This document shows, in pieces, positions 11,572 through 22,135 of a DNA stretch of 64,000 nucleotides. This DNA comes from Paramarasmius palmivorus (lineage: Eukaryota > Basidiomycota > Agaricomycetes > Agaricales > Marasmiaceae), in the NCBI GenBank assembly GCA_037176845.1, contig JAYKXP010000007.1:868001-932000 (forward strand), read 5' to 3'. Both the position numbers and the translations under genes were made by a program. The notes beneath the pieces are model-generated. The model had not been told where the DNA came from. It saw only the letters and a program-made list of their open reading frames with translations, and did no database searches. The first letter of the stretch is position 1. Every line of letters starts with the position of its first letter.

Positions 11572-13217
11572 GTAGCGAAGGACGAATAGTACGATGATGT
11601 ATTTGAATGATCTTTTACGAATTGCTAGATTTGTATCATGTATGGACTACGTAGGGCAAGCATTGTAACTTTATATGCACATTGGTATAGGAACTTGATG
11701 TTCGCAGAGCAACAATCGTCTGAGACTTTGAAAATAACAGACCCTGCAAGGAAGGAAATCATTCAGCGAGAAGTTTGTTGGCTTGCCAAACGCTAAGCGC
11801 CCGCCGACAAACAGCATCTTCGCTGTTGACCATCATGTCCTTCGACCTAATCTGGGGCACTGGATGCGTTGAGCTCTCCACTGCCAAATTCCGAATCATT
11901 TCGTCACGAGGAAACATTGACCAGGAGGAGGCCGAGCGGTAGTGCGGCGGGGGGATGGGCAGGGTACATAGCGGCTAGTTTTAGGGCAGGAGAGAAAACA
12001 TCGCCGGATTCTCAACATCGACAATGATGGAAAAATTGGCTGGTCTAGGAGAGGTAGAAAAAACTAGGACTTCACAGCATCCTTCATCCTTCAACACGCA
12101 TACGTCCACCCGCAGCCGTGAGGCAGCGACACAGGCACCGACCACATCCTCCAACCCCGCATTGACATTTTCGCCAGCGATATGGGATATGGTCTCAATG
12201 AATCGATGCTCTTGGGGCTCCGGGGGATCCCTGTCATTCACTGCGATGTGTTCAACGATTCTTGGTTGCAGGTGAGGCTCACAATGTTCGCTTTCCTATT
12301 ATGAACTACTGACAGTCCGACGCTTTAGCCCGCTTGCTATGGATCATTGAATGGATACTCCTACCCGCAGGCAACTGACAAACGGTGGAGGTTGCTGGGT
12401 GAGTATCGCCTGTGAATTTTCCAGCCAGTAGCTTACTGAACGTTTCTAGCCGCCAAAGGGTACCGCGTCAACGAAAGTACATTTAGCTCATTCACCTTGT
12501 GAAAGAGTATGTACATGTTCAGAAAACTCATAAGTCAAATTGAATGGTACACCCACCTTGGAGACTTTCTTTGGGTCGACAAGAAGACTCGGTCTTTGTC
12601 TATTACTATATGTACATTCTCTAGACTCGACACCAGCCGCTTTGCACGGTGATGAGGCGAGGCCGTACCCTTCACCGACACAGTAAGCTTTGAACAACTA
12701 TCCTCAAAACTCTGCCGCAGCGAGTGCAGTTCGAGTCTATGTATTCTCATTTACCAGCACTTGACAAGCACCGTGTTTTAGGTACCATTGGTGGGTTTTT
12801 CCATTCGGGGGATAGGTCCTTGAGCCTTCCGTTTAAAGAAGAGATGTATCCTTCAGTCTTGTCGAGAATCGTGTTGAGCGGCTCAGGTGAGGTACGTGCC
12901 TTACACGTGAAGTTTGAGATGTTCCCACGACTCCGAGCTCTGCTGCTGGAACCTTAGGTCTTAGGAGTTCAAACCCTTGCTCAAGCGCTCAAGTGCCGCG
13001 ATATATTACTAGCCTCTAGGTGGGTCATGTTCATGTTTTTCTTTTCGTGTCCTGACGATCGTACAGCCTGTCCTGGGGTTGAATCAGTTGCATTCAATCA
13101 TACCAAGCAAGCCAGAGCAGCGAGAGTCTGCCCAGGTGAAACAGAGGTCAGTTCTTTTTCCTTCTATTACACATTTCTGAAGCCACCACAGCTCACCAGA
13201 AGTCGTCCCATTGTACA
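11572..13217. other. 1.6 kb interval with exon-like fragments
   Basis: No complete gene. Near 12180-12275 an open block starting MGYGLNESMLLGLRG is followed by GT, and two further short blocks ending in a stop about 12500 can be joined through GT/AG sites. The product is not recognised. Around 12724-12957 there is a 77-residue frame that may be another fragment. These may be remnants of a lost gene. Confidence 0.3.
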
Positions 13218-14750
13218 ATGCGCTCAGAAATTAACACCAGTTTGACGGAAACTGACGCTTGCTCTGGAACCGTTACCAATCGCCCTCCCCTGTCCCATGA
13301 CAAAATTGAAACACCTCATCATCGCAGGCAGGTATGGACGGTAGATGATCGTCATACAGCGACCGGAGAACAACCTCGAATGTCGCAAGAACAGCGAGGT
13401 CACGATGCGGCAATATACGGACAGCACCTACAACCCAGGCGCAGACTCCCGAACGATGTTCTGCGAAATATCATCTTGGAGTGGTGCCGTCTAGAATTGA
13501 ATGATGAAAGCTCGCCCAAAAAGCAGTTCGTCGACTCCTTGGATACATCTCGACCGCAGTGGATTTGTGCTCAAGTGTGTCGCAGTTGGCGGCAAGCGGC
13601 ATTCTCATGCACGTCCTTGTGGACTTCCCTACGAATCATCATACCCGAACGCAACGTTTCCCGAGCAAGAAAGAGTGTCATGGCTCATAATTTGACCAGC
13701 CTCCTTCGGTGGGGAGGTGATCTTCCTCTTGCTATCGAGGTGGTCGCAAGCGACCCATTCACCTCAAACGACCCGATTTTTTCCATCATCTGTTCTCATT
13801 CTTCCCGATGGCAATGGCTCAAACTTTTCTTGTACTTCAAGAATTTCAGCCGTCTCCGAGCGGCGTTCCTGCCGGTCAAGAAGAAATTGCCCCTTTTACG
13901 TTCCTTATCGCTGAGATTTTGGACTCAGCCTCCCCCAACTATGGTTTTTGATGCATTTGAAGAGGCGCCGAATCTCAAAAGCATCACCGTCGGAAATTTA
14001 CATGATATCCACCACTTCCTCAGCATTCCATGGAATCGCATAACCAAGTTTCGTAGACTTTCCCATACCACAAGCTTGGCGATCGATGATCATCTTAGCG
14101 AGATGGCCAATCTCGAGCATTACTGCGAAGAGCAGTTCAACTTGCCACCGGGATCAGCAGTTGATTTATCTCGCTTACAGACGATGATCATCAAAAAAAG
14201 CATTTCACCTCCGCCTGAATTTCACTGGGAGCGGTTCCAGATGGGTCCTGGCTTTACAGAGTTTCGGATCCATGACACTATTACAGTCCCGAATGTGGAT
14301 CGGCTGGTGGTGTCGTTCCTCCTTCGATGGGGGTCTACCCTTCACATCCTGTACTTGGATAATTGCGTTGTCCCTGAGGCTGAGATGATCCGAGTGGCAA
14401 GGTGCCTTACCTCCCTCTCCTCTTTCTCATACCTCTATCGACGATCCGCAAGGAATACTCTCTTTGAGGCATTGGCTAACACGCATCTTCTTCCTCAGTT
14501 GCGTGTCTTGACTATTTATGGCTTTTCAGTTATCATCGGAACAGCGATGGTGGACATGCTTTCGGCGAGGATGTCGTTGAGGGGTAGTGTTTTCAAAAAA
14601 CTTGGTCTTCCCCCAAGTCAAGTCAAGTTCTTTGGCAACGTGTTGGGGTCTTTCAGGACCCAGGGGCTCGAAATCAAGAGCACTGGAAACAACAACTCAT
14701 GGCCCGAGTGGCCGTGTTTCCGGGAAGACGCAGCATCGATATTTTGCTGA
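13218..14750 (+). CDS. F-box protein, subfamily A (F3)
   Basis: A 510-residue intact frame. The F-box RLPNDVLRNI begins near residue 76, then the SLDTSRPQW...CAQVCRSW block, and the leucine-rich C-terminal region with the same phrase order as F1, F2 and F7. A second ATG at 13380 (residue 55) could be the start, since the first 54 residues are not conserved. It is the predicted SCF substrate adaptor of this cluster lying downstream of FunK1a. Its stop is about 140 bp from the stop of the convergent F-box gene F4. Confidence 0.78.
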   Translation: MRSEINTSLTETDACSGTVTNRPPLSHDKIETPHHRRQVWTVDDRHTATGEQPRMSQEQRGHDAAIYGQHLQPRRRLPNDVLRNIILEWCRLELNDESSPKKQFVDSLDTSRPQWICAQVCRSWRQAAFSCTSLWTSLRIIIPERNVSRARKSVMAHNLTSLLRWGGDLPLAIEVVASDPFTSNDPIFSIICSHSSRWQWLKLFLYFKNFSRLRAAFLPVKKKLPLLRSLSLRFWTQPPPTMVFDAFEEAPNLKSITVGNLHDIHHFLSIPWNRITKFRRLSHTTSLAIDDHLSEMANLEHYCEEQFNLPPGSAVDLSRLQTMIIKKSISPPPEFHWERFQMGPGFTEFRIHDTITVPNVDRLVVSFLLRWGSTLHILYLDNCVVPEAEMIRVARCLTSLSSFSYLYRRSARNTLFEALANTHLLPQLRVLTIYGFSVIIGTAMVDMLSARMSLRGSVFKKLGLPPSQVKFFGNVLGSFRTQGLEIKSTGNNNSWPEWPCFREDAASIFC

Positions 14751-14891
14751 AGGAAGAGTCGGATTAAACCAGGTGGTTCTTGAAGAACCTGGGGATCGTT
14801 GAGTGCATGCTTCATATCACGACTTTATTGGCATCTCGAGAACCAGGTGTATTGTGAGCAGAATAATGTACAATAAGCTATACATTGCAGG

Positions 14892-16487
14892 TCATGACAT
14901 AAATCCCTCCACCCACTGTGCAATGCTCGTGGTTCGTATTGATAGCCCCCTTGCCCGTAACCTGTCCGCCTCTCCCAATGAAAGCTGGCGTTGTTGGGTT
15001 GGGAACCCAATTGTTTGCAATGGCACGCTACCCTGCAGTCGTGCTTGCAGCATTGGAAATAGTGCTTCTCGGGATATTGGGTTTCCATTACCATAATAAC
15101 GTCCGAATAACAAGAGATGTTGCATTTGTGGTAAGAAATGGCCAGGACTTTCTAACAAAGCCCTGAGCAATTCGTCCCTGGCCTCTTGCCCGTCGCAAAA
15201 CATCGACAGTGATCGAAGTTCTTGTAAGCCACTCAACATCTCGACACAGTCAGATTCGATGTGAGACCAGTGATACATGGAAAGAGATTGGAGAGTCCCG
15301 CCCCGAGTTCGGATGAACGATATAAATGTCTGTATATCGAGCTCTTCACCTCGTCGACGCCGTCCATTGATGTCGAACCTGAAGTCGCGCAACTGAGCAC
15401 CTATCTGAAGGCGATCCAGTGCAACGGGGCTCTGCCCGTTTCCGGCCGGAAATGTGATAGCGAGGGTCTGTAGGTGAGGCAAATGGATTTGGGCACCTGG
15501 TGGGCAGTAAAAGTCGGCATCGGCATACTTAACAACGTTTGGCATCTCGATGAGGTGCTCGGCACTTGTCGATGGGACGTACGAGCATCCGTTGCGGCTC
15601 TGCAGTCGATAAAAATGGGTAATCTGTCTCCACGGAATTCGTAGTCCGGCACGGATATCTGGTGTGAGAGCACGTATAATGACGCACTGAAGCTTCGGCG
15701 CGTCTTCGAAAGCATCGAGAACACAGCCCTCGGGAAGATAACCTTGAAAATCAAGATATACAGATCGAAGCAAATGCACGTTCGATTTGACCAATGAAGA
15801 CACAGCGTGTACCACGTCTTCAAGCGAGTCAACGAATCGGAACGAGAAGCGTAACTGTTCCCATCTAGAGGAGTGCGAGCAAAGGGTGAATAGTAATAGA
15901 TCGTCTGGCGCGATGGGGTAGAAAGATTTGAGCTCGATGTGAAGGGGAAGGTCTCTAGACCGAGACAAGGCTATTGTCAAGCGGTGAGCCATCGCTCTCT
16001 TCCTTTGAGCGGAGCTACTGGGCGCAGGAATTTCGATGCGAATAGTTCTCCATAATAAAGGAGTCGTTGTTGCTACTCTTCGCCAACTCCGACAGACTTG
16101 ACCAAAAGTCCACGGTGGTCGGGTTGTGTCCAGAGACTTGTCGTAGAACAAAGCATCGGAACTGGGAGACATAAAATAAGAAGCCGTATTCTTGACTTCA
16201 TAGCTTGCTAGCATGAAAATTTCGCTGAGGATGTCGGCCGGAAGACCGCGAACTGGATTAAGAATTCGTTGGTATGTGGGTATGTAGGCTCTCAGCCGTG
16301 ATTCCTCCTCGCGTAGCGTCGCCGCTCTCTGTTCTATCTCACTGACTTCGTGAGCAATAGCCGCCAACCGGTGGTTTATAATTGAGAGTTCTCCGCGACA
16401 CGCAAGCCTGACGGTTTGGGAAGGCATTTCGTTGGTTTGAAGAAGGCCCTCTAAGGCTGGAGAGGGTGACTGAATGGGTGTTTCCAT
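14892..16487 (-). CDS. F-box protein, subfamily B (F4)
   Basis: A 531-residue intact frame. Residues about 34-68 form a predicted coiled coil (heptad-like, ending EEESRL), followed by LNPVRGLPADILSEIF, the F-box core starting near residue 78, the TTRPPWTFGQVCRSWR block, and a leucine-rich C-terminal half. The N-terminal coiled coil and the CRGELS motif set this subfamily (with the genes at 19915 and 24177) apart from subfamily A. It is a predicted SCF adaptor of unknown target. It lies head to tail with FunK1b and is convergent with F3. Confidence 0.8.
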   Translation of the reverse strand: METPIQSPSPALEGLLQTNEMPSQTVRLACRGELSIINHRLAAIAHEVSEIEQRAATLREEESRLRAYIPTYQRILNPVRGLPADILSEIFMLASYEVKNTASYFMSPSSDALFYDKSLDTTRPPWTFGQVCRSWRRVATTTPLLWRTIRIEIPAPSSSAQRKRAMAHRLTIALSRSRDLPLHIELKSFYPIAPDDLLLFTLCSHSSRWEQLRFSFRFVDSLEDVVHAVSSLVKSNVHLLRSVYLDFQGYLPEGCVLDAFEDAPKLQCVIIRALTPDIRAGLRIPWRQITHFYRLQSRNGCSYVPSTSAEHLIEMPNVVKYADADFYCPPGAQIHLPHLQTLAITFPAGNGQSPVALDRLQIGAQLRDFRFDINGRRRRGEELDIQTFISFIRTRGGTLQSLSMYHWSHIESDCVEMLSGLQELRSLSMFCDGQEARDELLRALLESPGHFLPQMQHLLLFGRYYGNGNPISREALFPMLQARLQGSVPLQTIGFPTQQRQLSLGEADRLRARGLSIRTTSIAQWVEGFMS

Positions 16488-16903
16488 ACTGTTAATGAGG
16501 TTGTTCAGAATATAAATCTATTGCCTGTAAGAAATCACCAATGAGGAAAGCACGTAAGAACGGTCCTGGGTACCAGGGTAGTGCGGAACAACTCACTTGG
16601 GTCTTCAAGAAACTACGCGCAATTTTTCACCAGTGTTCGGTATGCGTAGAACGTGGTGAACGATGCACCGAACTCGGAGGTGAGATAAATATGCAGAGGC
16701 TTGTTGAAGTTGAAAGGACAAGGGGAACTTTGAAAATTCGTTTCCCACGACTAGGGGCTTCACTCGGCCAGGAAAAAGTTGTGAGCAAAGCAGATTAAAA
16801 GTACTATACAGCGTGCATACAAAAATACAATGTGGATCCTAGTTACTAGATGATTCTACGTAGATATTCGTCTCATTACAAGTCTCATAAAAGCTCGTAC
16901 CCA
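16488..16903. other. Short intergenic region F4 / FunK1b
   Basis: About 415 bp between the start of F4 and the stop of FunK1b. It should contain the F4 promoter and the FunK1b 3' end. An 85-codon plus-strand frame (16541-16798) overlaps it but shows no motif, and I do not call it a gene. Confidence 0.45.
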
Positions 16904-19609
16904 TTACTCGTCCTCCGACTCTACGTCTGCCTCACCATCATCACTACCATCGTCGTTGGCGTCTTCCATCACTTCAGTGGGAACATCCTCTGCCAAGACC
17001 ACATCCTCTAGATCCAGTGGATACTTGTTAAACAGGTCGCGAATCTTCTCGTAGGTAATCCTGCCTCCCAACGTCTCCTCATCGTAGGTAGCCAACACCT
17101 CAGCCGACGCGATTTTCCCATCGACTTGATCCTTGACGTTCACTGCCTCAAACCACATCTTCTTCCACTCGTCGACCAATTCCTGTAACGGGGCGTATGT
17201 TTCTGTCACCGAAATTTTACTTTTGGGCTTCAGGAAGGCATTCTTCTTTAAACTGACTTCGCCCCAAGTGCCTGTGGCCCATTCCATGAACGGCGCATTA
17301 TCGATCTCCTCTCCTTCGTGGAACCGAGTGACGATCCAAACAAAGACGTAAAAGAATGACTCGAGATCGTGCCGGACATGGTGACAGATTATATCGCCAG
17401 CCGTGTCCAGCAGATCAATAGCGACGAATGGTTTGGTGCCAGTTCGGTGTTTGGATGAAGGCTTGGGGTCTTGTTTGTCAACGAAACGGGCAAGGTCGAA
17501 ATCGTTGAGAACGCCATAGACTTGGTTATCATCGCTGATGCGGTACATAAGATTGCCGACGCTGATGTCGCGGTGGAGAATGTGTAAGTGCTTCGTCAAC
17601 CATTCATGACCTAAAAGAAGCGTAATGAGTCTAAAAGAAAAGAGAAAAGAAGGTGGCGACGTACATTCTATGGTATCGAGAAACACCTTCTTGAATAAAC
17701 CCGGTAGATGGAGGGTATGGATGGGGTACAGTTGCTCATACACGATTGCCCTCATGACCCTAGGTTCGTACCCAAAATCCTTCGGATCTCCGTTCGACCC
17801 AAGAAGTGCCTCAAAGTCGACCACATCGAGCGCAATATCCTGCTTCAAAAGCATCTTTGGCAGATGGTTCAGGATCCACTTTCGCTCTTCGGGTTTCTCG
17901 GCTACGAAGTCGTGCACGGTGTCAAGGAACTTCCACTCGGGTTCCCTCGACTCGGCTTGGCATGCAAGCTTGAGAACCCAACGCGTTCCATCTATCCTTT
18001 GAAGCAGAATCGTCCATGTTCCTCTACCGATCAAACCTCGAGGAAACACCAGGACCTCGAGAACGTGGAATACGTGTTCGCCCAACTTGAGGTACCTGGT
18101 CCCTTTGGTTTTCAATAAACCATAGTCTGCGACGCGCAGGCTTCTCTTTCGGAACTCAACGAGATATCTAGGAGTGATAAGGTCGAGAACACCCCACTGG
18201 GGGAGCGAGAGTTTGCTGAGTGCGAAGATAATAACGAGGAATTTGAAGGGATTGTTGATGAATGAGAAAGGCTTTGTACGACATGACCTGGAGCGTGTGT
18301 AGAGTAGCAGTCGCATCTTATCGTCATGGAAGAGTGTTCCAATGACATGAGTGTGAACGGATCCGTGATTGAACATCTCGAGAGCGTAACCGGCGCATTG
18401 TAGGGCACCGTCAGGTAAAGGGTTGTCGTCTTGGATAGCGGGTCGTTTAGCGGGTGGTCGTTGGGAGTCATCGGAAGAGGAGTCGCTTCGTTCGCGTTTG
18501 GAGCCGCTACTCTTGCCGCTGGAAGATACAGACATATGGGTCTTTGTTAGCGCCTTCTTGTGGACCAGCACTGCAGGCAGTTTTCCTGTTGAGTAGGGGA
18601 AGTCATTAGCCTGCATAAGTTCGACCGTTCCGTGCATACCTTTAGTTAAGATCAGCTTCTTGGGTTTTGGTTTCGCAAGCACAGGCGTTTTCGACGAGCC
18701 AGCCACCATTGTAGAAGACTTGGCTGAGGTTGCTTGCGTAGATTTGGACGACGTAGCCTTCTTGGAGCTGGCGTTCGAAGCTTCTGGTTCGGCCTCTACG
18801 AATTCAAAAAAGTAAGAATGTGGAACACAGTATGTAGACAACAACGCACTTTTCTCTGCTTTCTTAATCGACTTCTTCAAAAGCTTGAACTCTGCAAAGC
18901 TCAACAAGTCGCCCCAGGCGAATCGATCCTTGGGTGCCTTGGACACGGCTAGAGCTACCTTCTTCTCAACTTCCTTTCGTTCGGCTGCGTTCATGTTCTT
19001 TGCTGGGTCAATACCCAATCGTCCATACACCGCTATTCTTTCCATCAGCAGCCCAATGTCGGGCTTTCTCTCCCCCTTCGAACCTGAAATTGCCCTGTCA
19101 TTGTAGTGCGCAATCAACCCCAACGCGTTCTCTGTGATGCCTTCGTCTACCATCCGCTTGATAGCATAGTTGAACATGGCTACAAAAAGCGGGTACCTCT
19201 TTTCTTCTCGCTGGACCTCCTTGCAATAATTGTCTATGTGCGCAGTAAACTCCTTCGAGGTGACGATCGACGTGAGAACCTGCTCTTCACGTTCGGAGAG
19301 GTTACGGAGTTGTAGAGCATGACGAATGAACTCATCCACGTCGACGAGTTTATCATGTTTGAGGTCGTGTTTAAGAAAGGGTTCGACGTGTACGCGTTGA
19401 TGCTGTTCATCGGTCGCGACGTGATCAGCAGAGCCCTGATTGGGAGGGGTACTGTTGACAGATGCCTGGTACATTTCGAGATTCGGACGAAACGGTTTCG
19501 GCGTGATGGGGTAATTGGGAGAATATGGAAGCGAAGAACCAGATTCGGAGACGTTTTCGGAGACGTTTTGTGATACTGGCGCAGGGGAAGCAGAGTGCTC
19601 AGAGGCCAT
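16904..19609 (-). CDS. FunK1-type protein kinase (copy b)
   Basis: Exons (reading 19609 downward) 19609-18850, 18795-18640, 18585-17665 and 17610-16904 give 847 residues. Architecture matches copy a: a helical N-terminal region, a Ser/Lys-rich linker, then the kinase with FPRGLIGRGTW, the HRDISVGN catalytic loop and DFD instead of DFG. It ends in an acidic tail rich in Glu/Asp that copy a lacks. All three introns are 54 nt and contain no in-frame stop, so the unspliced gene also reads through as one long frame; the intron sites match those of copy a. A Val-Ser-Glu-Asn repeat near residue 15 is a small insertion. The start at 19609 is the first ATG after the conserved leader. Confidence 0.87.
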   Translation of the reverse strand: MASEHSASPAPVSQNVSENVSESGSSLPYSPNYPITPKPFRPNLEMYQASVNSTPPNQGSADHVATDEQHQRVHVEPFLKHDLKHDKLVDVDEFIRHALQLRNLSEREEQVLTSIVTSKEFTAHIDNYCKEVQREEKRYPLFVAMFNYAIKRMVDEGITENALGLIAHYNDRAISGSKGERKPDIGLLMERIAVYGRLGIDPAKNMNAAERKEVEKKVALAVSKAPKDRFAWGDLLSFAEFKLLKKSIKKAEKSALLSTYCVPHSYFFEFVEAEPEASNASSKKATSSKSTQATSAKSSTMVAGSSKTPVLAKPKPKKLILTKGMHGTVELMQANDFPYSTGKLPAVLVHKKALTKTHMSVSSSGKSSGSKRERSDSSSDDSQRPPAKRPAIQDDNPLPDGALQCAGYALEMFNHGSVHTHVIGTLFHDDKMRLLLYTRSRSCRTKPFSFINNPFKFLVIIFALSKLSLPQWGVLDLITPRYLVEFRKRSLRVADYGLLKTKGTRYLKLGEHVFHVLEVLVFPRGLIGRGTWTILLQRIDGTRWVLKLACQAESREPEWKFLDTVHDFVAEKPEERKWILNHLPKMLLKQDIALDVVDFEALLGSNGDPKDFGYEPRVMRAIVYEQLYPIHTLHLPGLFKKVFLDTIECTSPPSFLFSFRLITLLLGHEWLTKHLHILHRDISVGNLMYRISDDNQVYGVLNDFDLARFVDKQDPKPSSKHRTGTKPFVAIDLLDTAGDIICHHVRHDLESFFYVFVWIVTRFHEGEEIDNAPFMEWATGTWGEVSLKKNAFLKPKSKISVTETYAPLQELVDEWKKMWFEAVNVKDQVDGKIASAEVLATYDEETLGGRITYEKIRDLFNKYPLDLEDVVLAEDVPTEVMEDANDDGSDDGEADVESEDE

Positions 19610-19819
19610 GGTGGGCAGAGAAATTCCTAGGTCATGGTGCAAGTCGAAGGAAGTACGCGCCTATTTGTACCAAATCGACATGTGATGGTGGCCCGACGAC
19701 ATCCGCATATGGCAGTGATGGAAGGACAATGACAGGCCACCATCACTCGCTTCTGACTCACATTTTTCTTTCATTGTTCCTCCCATTTAGCAATGGTCTT
19801 ATCTCGGTGAATACTTGCC
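19592..19819 (-). repeat. FunK1 upstream repeat, copy b
   Basis: 228 bp, the inverted partner of 8711-8935, with three substitutions and one 3-nt insertion. It carries the leader, presumed promoter and an upstream open frame of the kinase gene. Similarity stops abruptly at its outer edge (near 19819) and drops strongly once the coding sequence is entered. Confidence 0.85.
19661..19786 (-). other. Upstream ORF (41 codons) in FunK1b leader
   Basis: Open frame equivalent to 8744-8866, one codon longer. It ends 51 bp before the kinase ATG. See the entry for copy a for the arguments for and against it being a translated uORF. Confidence 0.35.
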
Positions 19820-19914
19820 TTGGGCTGTTCTCTACGTCGGGGAAGCAATACACAGTGCCGGTCATCCATTTTTTCGATAATACGAACAAGATTGATTTAC
19901 TATTTAGTAGGTGA

Positions 19915-21555
19915 CTACAAGCATTGGCGATATGTGGAAGGAAGAGATTCTGTCCTCCAATTCTCAGGTACTATGGGCTTTACTGGCAATCCTCTTCTTT
20001 GGATTTCCCCCAAGATTTCCTCTGCCGACCTCCCTGTCTCATCCTGAAAAGCAGGAAAACCAACCAGGCGCAGTGAACTATCAGCCCGCGACCTTGCTTC
20101 AAGCATCCCAATGAGTTCTTCCCGCTCCGATCTCTTTTGAAGCCATCCAAAGAACAGAATGCACTTTAATCGGGGGAGAAAAGTCTGTATCTGTGCAGGG
20201 TCTGCCAGAGAGCGAACCAAAGTCGATGGGAACGACATTCCGAAAAACAACGAAAGCGATTCCAGGTGTTGTAAAACGCTAAGCAGCGACACAAAATGAT
20301 GACCCCAAGGCCTGACTGACCAAATGCACAGCGAAAGTGAACGAAGAGTTTCTCTCCAACGACGAATGAAGGTCATCACTGCCACTTGCTCATGAGGCTC
20401 GTGTGGTGGAGTCGGTATCCATACATTTGGATCGCTATTTCCGACTTGAAATTCAGTGAACGAGTCACCCATGACAAGACGATCCAACCTGATGCTAGTT
20501 TCGGGATTCAAAGAGGATGGGATTACGATTATAAGAGTCTGGAGATGAGGGATATGAATGTTAGGTCCCGGTGGACAAACGAAATCGACATCGTGATATT
20601 CCACGATGTCTGACATATGAGCCAGATGCTCAGCACTTGTGGGGGATGTGCGCGAGTGTGAAGGAAGGCGCTTGAGACGACGAAAATGGGTTATTTGGAC
20701 CCATGGAATTTGCAATGCAGCGTAGAGATCGGGCGAAAGACCGCGGATCGTGACGCGTTGAAGATTTGGCGCGTTTGCAAAAGCATCGAAGACGCGGCCA
20801 TCCACAGCATGACCATGGATGTCAAGGAACAGTGATCTCAGCACACCTACATCTGATCGGACATGTGCAGAAATGGTGTGCAGCGCGTCGCCGAGTTGAT
20901 CATTGACTCGGAGTGTAAGTCATAATCTTTCCCATCTAGAGGAATGGGAACAGAGAGTGAAAAGTACCAGGTCATCTGGTGCAATGGCGTAGTAAGATTT
21001 CAACTCGACGTTGAGGGGAAGGTTTCTAGACCGAGACAGGAATGTCGCCAACCGATGCCCCTTTATCCTCTTCTCATGAGCGGAGCTGCTGGTTGAAGGC
21101 ATCTGAATGCGAAGGGTTCTCCATAATGATGGAGTAGTCGTGGCTACTGCTCGCCAACTCTGGCAAACTTGACCCAAAGTCCATGGTGGTCGAGTCGTAT
21201 CCAACGTGTCGAAAAATTGGCCGTCCATGTCGGGAGACATGAAGTACGGGACTGTGTTCCTGACATCAGAGTTGGCCAGCGTGAAGATTTCGGTGAGGAT
21301 CTCGTCTGGGAAACCGCGAACTGGATTGAGAATCCGTTGATACGTGGGTTTGTAGCTATTCAGCCGTGATTCCTCTTCGCGTAGCCTCGCTGCTCTCTGT
21401 TCCATTTCCCTGAGTTCATCAGCAATAGTCGCCAAGCGACGATCTATGGCTAAGAGTTCCCCGCGACACGCGAGCCTTACACTGTGGGGAGGCAATTCAT
21501 TGTTGTAAAGAAGGGCCTCCAAGGCTGGAGGGGGTGGTTGAATAGGTGTTTCCAT
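19915..21555 (-). pseudogene. F-box gene, subfamily B (F5), interrupted by a stop
   Basis: A close paralogue of F4: METPIQ start, coiled coil, CRGELL motif, F-box VRGFPDEILTEI, TTRPPWTLGQVCQSW block. The frame is open for 211 codons, meets TGA at 20920-20922, then continues in the same frame for about 335 codons to the normal C-terminus. At this site F4 has WEQLRF where F5 reads WERL-stop, consistent with a single CGA to TGA (C to T) change. No frameshift or alternative intron is needed. It is either a recent pseudogene, a truncated 211-residue protein keeping coiled coil plus F-box, or a base error in the assembly. Confidence 0.75.
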
Positions 21556-22135
21556 ACTGTTGACCGAGAAAAACGACGTTCAACGGGTTTGGTACTGGCA
21601 AGAGATCAGCAATGAGGAAAATAAGGGCGCACGGGCAGTACAGAGCAACTCACTCGAAACCGCAGAAGACGCGTAATGTTCGATCCTGACCACGCGTTGA
21701 CGAATATTCGATAAACGTCGGACGTGGAGAACGACGAATCGAGCAGAGAGTCAGTGAGCTGTGAAGGTGAAAGTCTGAAGCAAAGACCTGAACAAAGGGC
21801 TTTGAAGGTTGCGTGTTTCCCACAACACGGGAAGAGCCGACGGCACGCGGCGAAAGTTCAACCACTGCGCTAAACCACCAAGCAATAATCATACAAGCCG
21901 CTATCGATTCCCCCTAAAACCATGGATATGCCATACAAGAGGTCCTTGTGAAGACGAACATTATAGTACAAAGATGGAAGCATTCGAAGTCAACACCCAA
22001 ACACGTTACTTTGCCACCAGAAACAACTGCCCTTAACGTGCCCTGGCCATTCCCCGTCCCAATCTGATTTGGAAACAGGTTAGAGCAAGTAGCTCAAAGA
22101 AGAGAAGAGACATACCAAAAACCATATCCTGCGTC
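21556..22135. other. Intergenic region F5 / hydrolase 2
   Basis: About 580 bp holding the presumed F5 promoter. The short frames here have no motif. I see nothing else. Confidence 0.45.

Noticed and set aside
16904..19642. FunK1b as one intronless 912-residue protein
   Set aside because: It would begin at a TTG, and it includes three 54-nt stretches with GT-AG ends at sites homologous to copy a's introns; I start it at the ATG at 19609 and splice.
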